Shown piece after piece: positions 6,330 through 9,510 of a stretch of 9,510 bases of DNA. The position numbers were made by a program, and so were the translations under genes. Below the pieces are notes generated by a model. That model made no database searches. It had not been told where the DNA came from and saw nothing but the letters and a program-made list of their open reading frames with translations. This DNA is from an uncultured Acidimicrobiia bacterium (lineage in GTDB: Bacteria; Actinomycetota; Acidimicrobiia; UBA5794), in assembly GCA_905480055.1 (NCBI GenBank), contig CAJQOW010000027.1:1-9510 (forward strand), given 5' to 3'. Numbering within the stretch: the stretch's first letter is position 1; every line of letters begins with the position of its first letter.

Positions 6330-7324
6330 ACGTCTGCGCCAAATCGGTCCTCGAGACCCTCACGCACCTGGTCGACAACACGAATCGTGCGTCGGTAGTT
6401 CATTCTCATCGGACCAATCACTCCCACCTTGCCGGTGTCCCCAGATGATGTCTCGTACGTCGTGGTCACGACCGCAAGGTCACTCCCCCGACCAATATCC
6501 GAACCGAACCTGACATGCGTTCCATCGGTGTCATCGGTCACGAGCTCGATCAGTGATGCCTCTTCCTCGAGGAGACCGAGCAGGTTCTGGACCATCGCAA
6601 GGTCGCTCCACAAGGCAGCCATCTGGGATGTTCCACTCACGAAGACCTCGCGCTCAGACACCCCAACTGCCAGCTGATCCTTCACGGGGCCGACCACTCG
6701 CTTGACGGCGGCAGGCAGGTCCGATCGGGTGAGCCCGCCTTCGTCCGCCGGTGCGTCGAGCTGGTGACCCTCGAATGCGGCGGCTATCAAGCGCTCGGCA
6801 GCGTCAAGCGTGTCTCGCTCGGGTGCGATGCCGATGTCGACGAACTCCTGGTGGACCCTGCCGCTTTCGGCTACGGCTACTACAAGGACGATGGATCCGC
6901 CGAGGGGAACGAGGCGAATGTCCTTCACGATGTCGCCGGTGGTCGCTGGGCCAACAACGACCGCCGGATATGCGGTGAGTTCGTTGACGAATGATGACGT
7001 GTCGCGTAGGACGTCCGAGATCTGTTGGTGTACTTCCTGGAAGAACGAATCAATCCGCTTGCGGGTGGCCTCGCGGAGCTTGGCCGGTGCAAGGTGGTCA
7101 ACGTAGAAGCGATACCCCTGATCCGTGGGAACGCGGCCCGCTGAAGTGTGGGGCTGGGCCACGAAACCGTACGACTCGAGCTGCGCAAGGTCATTGCGGA
7201 TGGTCGCTGACGACACGTCGAGGCCACTCGTGGAGAGCACCGCCGTGGAGCTCACTGGCTCACCCGTACGAATGTGTTCCTCAACGAGGGCCTTGAGCAC
7301 CCTGGACTTGCGGTCATCGAGCAT
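6326..7324 (-). CDS. hrcA: HrcA heat-shock repressor
   Basis: 332 residues, full length. HrcA binds CIRCE operators and represses groE and often its own operon; GroEL activity controls its folding. The N-terminal winged helix shows the family block [20 protein letters not shown] followed by [19 protein letters not shown] (residues 38-76). The middle is the GAF-like dimerisation domain. The C-terminus ends with the typical [20 protein letters not shown]. The ATG start fits the family opening ([24 protein letters not shown]). No Shine-Dalgarno is visible in the 9 nt after hemW; a CIRCE-like site lies directly before those 9 nt. dnaJ follows with a 4-nt overlap, so the two form one unit, probably autoregulated. 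Confidence 0.97.
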   Translation of the reverse strand: MLDDRKSRVLKALVEEHIRTGEPVSSTAVLSTSGLDVSSATIRNDLAQLESYGFVAQPHTSAGRVPTDQGYRFYVDHLAPAKLREATRKRIDSFFQEVHQQISDVLRDTSSFVNELTAYPAVVVGPATTGDIVKDIRLVPLGGSIVLVVAVAESGRVHQEFVDIGIAPERDTLDAAERLIAAAFEGHQLDAPADEGGLTRSDLPAAVKRVVGPVKDQLAVGVSEREVFVSGTSQMAALWSDLAMVQNLLGLLEEEASLIELVTDDTDGTHVRFGSDIGRGSDLAVVTTTYETSSGDTGKVGVIGPMRMNYRRTIRVVDQVREGLEDRFGADV

Positions 7325-7333
7325 CTTGTGAAG

Positions 7334-7360
7334 TTAGCAATCGAAAGGTGAGACTGATAA
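7334..7360. promoter_or_regulatory. CIRCE-like operator for hrcA-dnaJ, inside the 3' end of hemW
   Basis: The plus strand reads TTAGCAATC, nine bases, then GACTGATAA. The CIRCE consensus is TTAGCACTC-N9-GAGTGCTAA, so the arms match 8/9 and 7/9 with the exact N9 spacer. The site encodes the last eight residues and TAA stop of hemW and ends 9 nt before the hrcA ATG. The adjoining hrcA gene makes a chance match unlikely. I found no clear promoter hexamers just upstream. Confidence 0.8.
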
Positions 7361-8530
7361 CGCTTCGCGAGCAACGGCGTCGGCGAGGAGCGGATCCCTC
7401 ACCACGAGCCTGTCCTCGGAAACCTCGAGCACACCGGCCGCAATGAAGCGCGACGCTGATTCTGTGGCGACAAACGCAGAGGCCATGTCGTCGAGCGGAG
7501 TTCCTGCTGCCAGGCGCAACCCGAGCATGAGACGATCGCGGTCCTGCTCGGCCTCCGAGAGCGCCTCGTGCCCCAATCGAGGGCGGACACCAGCTTCGAC
7601 AGCGCCGATGTACTGGTCGAGTCTTCGGTGGTTCCTCGCTCGCAGCCCCCACCGATGGTCGTGGGCAGCCATACCGAACGCGACATATTCGCCGTGGGCC
7701 CAGGTCGACAGGTTGTAGCGGCATGCGTGACCCGCCCTGGCGTGGTTGGAGACCTCGTACCTGGCGAACCCTGCAGCAGCCGAGGCTTCGTCGAAAAGCG
7801 TGTACCGGTCCGCCTGCACATCGTCGTCAGGTCCTTCTGCGCCTGCGTTCACCATCCGCGAAAGCGCGGTGCCGGGTTCCACCGTCAGTGAGTAGGTGCT
7901 CACATGATCGATGGGGAGCTCCAGCGTCGAAGCAACGGTCGACGCCCACGACTGAGCCGACTCCTGCGGATGTCCGAGTATGAGGTCAACGCTCACCGAA
8001 CGCATGCCAGACGATCGCGCCCCGGCCACGACCTGCTCGATCATGCTCGCGTGGTGCGCCCTGCCGAGCACGCCGAGGATGGCATCGTCCATCGACTGGG
8101 CACCGATCGAGACCCGGTTCACGCCAGCGCTCGCAAGCGCATCGCCGTAGCCATCGGTCCAGTCCTCGGGATTCACCTCGATGGATACCTCTGCGTCCGG
8201 CACAAGCGAGAAGCGGTCCCGCAGCGCATCAACGATCGTGCCGATCTGCGACGGGAAAAGCGTCGAAGGGGTTCCGCCGCCGAAGTTGACGGCGTCGAGC
8301 GCCCCCAACCCTTCCTCCATGCCGATCTCGGCCACCACTGCATCGACATACCGCTGATGGTTGGTCTCCACCTCCGACTCATCGACGACGGCGAAGTCGC
8401 AATAGGGACATCGGCGACGACAGAACGGGATGTGAACGTATGCAGACTTCCACGCATGTGCGGCATCTGCGAGCAACGGATCATCGGCGGCCAGGGAGGT
8501 TGCGATCGACGAGGACCGCTCGTCACTCAT
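7334..8530 (-). CDS. hemW: HemW-like radical SAM heme chaperone
   Basis: 398 residues from the ATG at 8530. HemW is a radical SAM protein related to coproporphyrinogen dehydrogenase HemN; it binds heme and is thought to pass it to membrane haemoproteins rather than make it. The cluster motif [16 protein letters not shown] gives the CxxxCxxC ligands C37, C41 and C44, with Phe after the motif as in HemW. GGGTP follows at 84-88, then EVNPED and NRVSIGAQS. The family block near [19 protein letters not shown] differs: the usual HNxxYW heme motif reads YNLSTW (272-277). The ATG overlaps the lepA end by 8 nt (ATGAGTGA). A TTG at 8551 is in frame with an AGGAAG upstream, but that sequence is lepA coding, so the ATG is preferred. 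The 3' end carries the CIRCE-like site. Confidence 0.92.
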   Translation of the reverse strand: MSDERSSSIATSLAADDPLLADAAHAWKSAYVHIPFCRRRCPYCDFAVVDESEVETNHQRYVDAVVAEIGMEEGLGALDAVNFGGGTPSTLFPSQIGTIVDALRDRFSLVPDAEVSIEVNPEDWTDGYGDALASAGVNRVSIGAQSMDDAILGVLGRAHHASMIEQVVAGARSSGMRSVSVDLILGHPQESAQSWASTVASTLELPIDHVSTYSLTVEPGTALSRMVNAGAEGPDDDVQADRYTLFDEASAAAGFARYEVSNHARAGHACRYNLSTWAHGEYVAFGMAAHDHRWGLRARNHRRLDQYIGAVEAGVRPRLGHEALSEAEQDRDRLMLGLRLAAGTPLDDMASAFVATESASRFIAAGVLEVSEDRLVVRDPLLADAVAREALSVSPFDC

Positions 8531-9510
8531 CGTTGATCTTGAGCGCCGCAACGAATGCTTCCTGGGGGACCTCCACGGAACCCACCATCTTCATCCGCTT
8601 CTTGCCCTCCTTCTGGCGTTCGAGGAGCTTGCGCTTCCGGGTGATGTCACCGCCGTAGCACTTGGCGGTCACATCCTTGCGCTTGGCCTTGACGGTCTCA
8701 CGCGAAATGATGCGCGAACCAATCGCCGCCTGGATCGGAACGTCGAAGAGCTGACGTGGGATGAGCTCCCTGAGCTTCTTCACCATCGCCTTGCCGTACG
8801 TGTAGGCGTTGTCCTTGTGGACGATGGTGGAGAACGCATCAACGGGTTGTGCATTCAGCAGGATGTCCACGCGCACGAGCTCGGATGGCCGGTAGTCGCT
8901 CGGTTCGTAGTCCAGTGAGGCATATCCACGGGTCCGCGACTTGAGCATGTCGAAGAAGTCAAAGACGATCTCGGCAAGCGGCATCATGTAGTGCAGCTCG
9001 ACGCGTTCTGGGGACAGGTAGGTCATCTCGCCCATCTCTCCGCGCTTGGCCTGGACGAGTTCCATCACGGTACCGATGTACTCAGATGGCGTGATGATCA
9101 TCACCTTCACGTACGGTTCCTCGATCAACAGCAAGCCACCGGGATCGGGAAGGTCCTGGGGGCTTTGCACGATCTGCAGCGAGCCATCGGTGAGCACGGC
9201 CCGGTATTCAACCGACGGGGCCGTTGCCACGAGGTCGAGGTTGTACTCGCGCTCGAGTCGCTCACGAACGATCTCCATATGGAGGAGACCAAGGAACCCA
9301 GCTCGGAACCCGAAGCCGAGCGCACGGCTCGTCTCTGCTTGGTAGACCAGCGAGGAGTCGTTGAGGCGAAGCTTGTCCAACGCTTCCCTGAGCCGCTCGA
9401 AGTCGTCTCCGTCTGTGGGGAACAGGCCCGAGAAGACCATCGGCTTGGGCTCGGCGTATCCCTCGAGCGCCTGGAACGCCGGCTCTTGGGCCGAAGTGAC
9501 CGTGTCACCA
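8523..9510 (-). CDS. lepA: LepA (elongation factor 4), C-terminal part, 5' end beyond the window
   Basis: LepA/EF4 is a ribosome-associated translational GTPase related to EF-G, active in the cytoplasm in translation or ribosome assembly. The frame is open to the window edge; about 328 of roughly 600 residues are visible and the GTPase domain lies outside. The visible part starts at [20 protein letters not shown], joining domain II to the next domain. Domain III follows with [20 protein letters not shown] and [20 protein letters not shown], then [20 protein letters not shown]. The LepA-specific C-terminal domain has [40 protein letters not shown] and [20 protein letters not shown]. No frameshift or missing block is seen. 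hemW starts within its last codons, so the two are probably cotranscribed. Confidence 0.97.
   Translation of the reverse strand, partial: GDTVTSAQEPAFQALEGYAEPKPMVFSGLFPTDGDDFERLREALDKLRLNDSSLVYQAETSRALGFGFRAGFLGLLHMEIVRERLEREYNLDLVATAPSVEYRAVLTDGSLQIVQSPQDLPDPGGLLLIEEPYVKVMIITPSEYIGTVMELVQAKRGEMGEMTYLSPERVELHYMMPLAEIVFDFFDMLKSRTRGYASLDYEPSDYRPSELVRVDILLNAQPVDAFSTIVHKDNAYTYGKAMVKKLRELIPRQLFDVPIQAAIGSRIISRETVKAKRKDVTAKCYGGDITRKRKLLERQKEGKKRMKMVGSVEVPQEAFVAALKINDE

Noticed and set aside
8531..8551. TTG at 8551 as start of hemW
   Set aside because: An AGGAAG lies 6 nt upstream, but it is fixed by lepA codons. The ATG at 8530 in an ATGAGTGA overlap is the simpler choice. The TTG cannot be excluded.
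9438..9510. A break or internal start in lepA at the ATG 9440
   Set aside because: The same frame stays open to the window edge and reads as normal LepA sequence, so the gene simply continues beyond the window.

Overview
The window is a compact block of housekeeping genes, all read from the minus strand. In transcription order (high to low coordinate) it holds the 3' part of lepA, then hemW, hrcA, dnaJ, rsmE, a bldD-like regulator, phoH, a 7TM-HD (PgpH-type) phosphohydrolase, and the 5' part of ybeY, which runs off the left edge. The DNA looks GC-rich (roughly 60% by eye). The order lepA-hemW-hrcA-dnaJ2-rsmE-phoH-ybeY is typical of actinobacteria. The BldD-like protein points the same way, as does a Thr-rich secreted linker of a style I associate with Acidimicrobiia (for example Ilumatobacter relatives). 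Acidimicrobiia is therefore my best guess; this is inference, and no taxonomic marker was compared.

Right part (about 4590-9510): lepA, hemW, hrcA, dnaJ and rsmE are packed with 4- or 8-nt overlaps or a 9-nt gap. A CIRCE-like operator (15 of 18 arm positions match the consensus) lies just before hrcA, inside the last codons of hemW. The hrcA-dnaJ pair therefore probably has its own heat-inducible, HrcA-autoregulated control, as in the hrcA-dnaJ2 operons of Streptomyces. rsmE ends inside a perfect 20-bp palindrome.

Middle (about 3912-4590): a small BldD-type regulator stands alone between two short non-coding gaps (84 and 133 nt). Its C-terminal domain keeps the full RxD-X8-RxxD signature that binds cyclic di-GMP in Streptomyces BldD. 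The gap after it carries a -10-like hexamer and a good ribosome binding site that sets a TTG start for phoH, so a second transcription unit probably begins there.

Left part (1-3911): phoH, the 7TM-HD gene and ybeY are joined by ATGA overlaps. PhoH and YbeY are linked to RNA metabolism. The 7TM-HD protein belongs to the family of membrane c-di-AMP phosphodiesterases. Its extracellular domain is unusual: a clear PASTA domain plus a Thr-rich linker is inserted into the 7TMR-HDED region. PASTA domains bind peptidoglycan fragments or lipid II, so this protein may tie c-di-AMP breakdown to the state of the cell wall. This is the most interesting feature of the window. I saw no mobile elements, CRISPR arrays, tRNA or rRNA genes.
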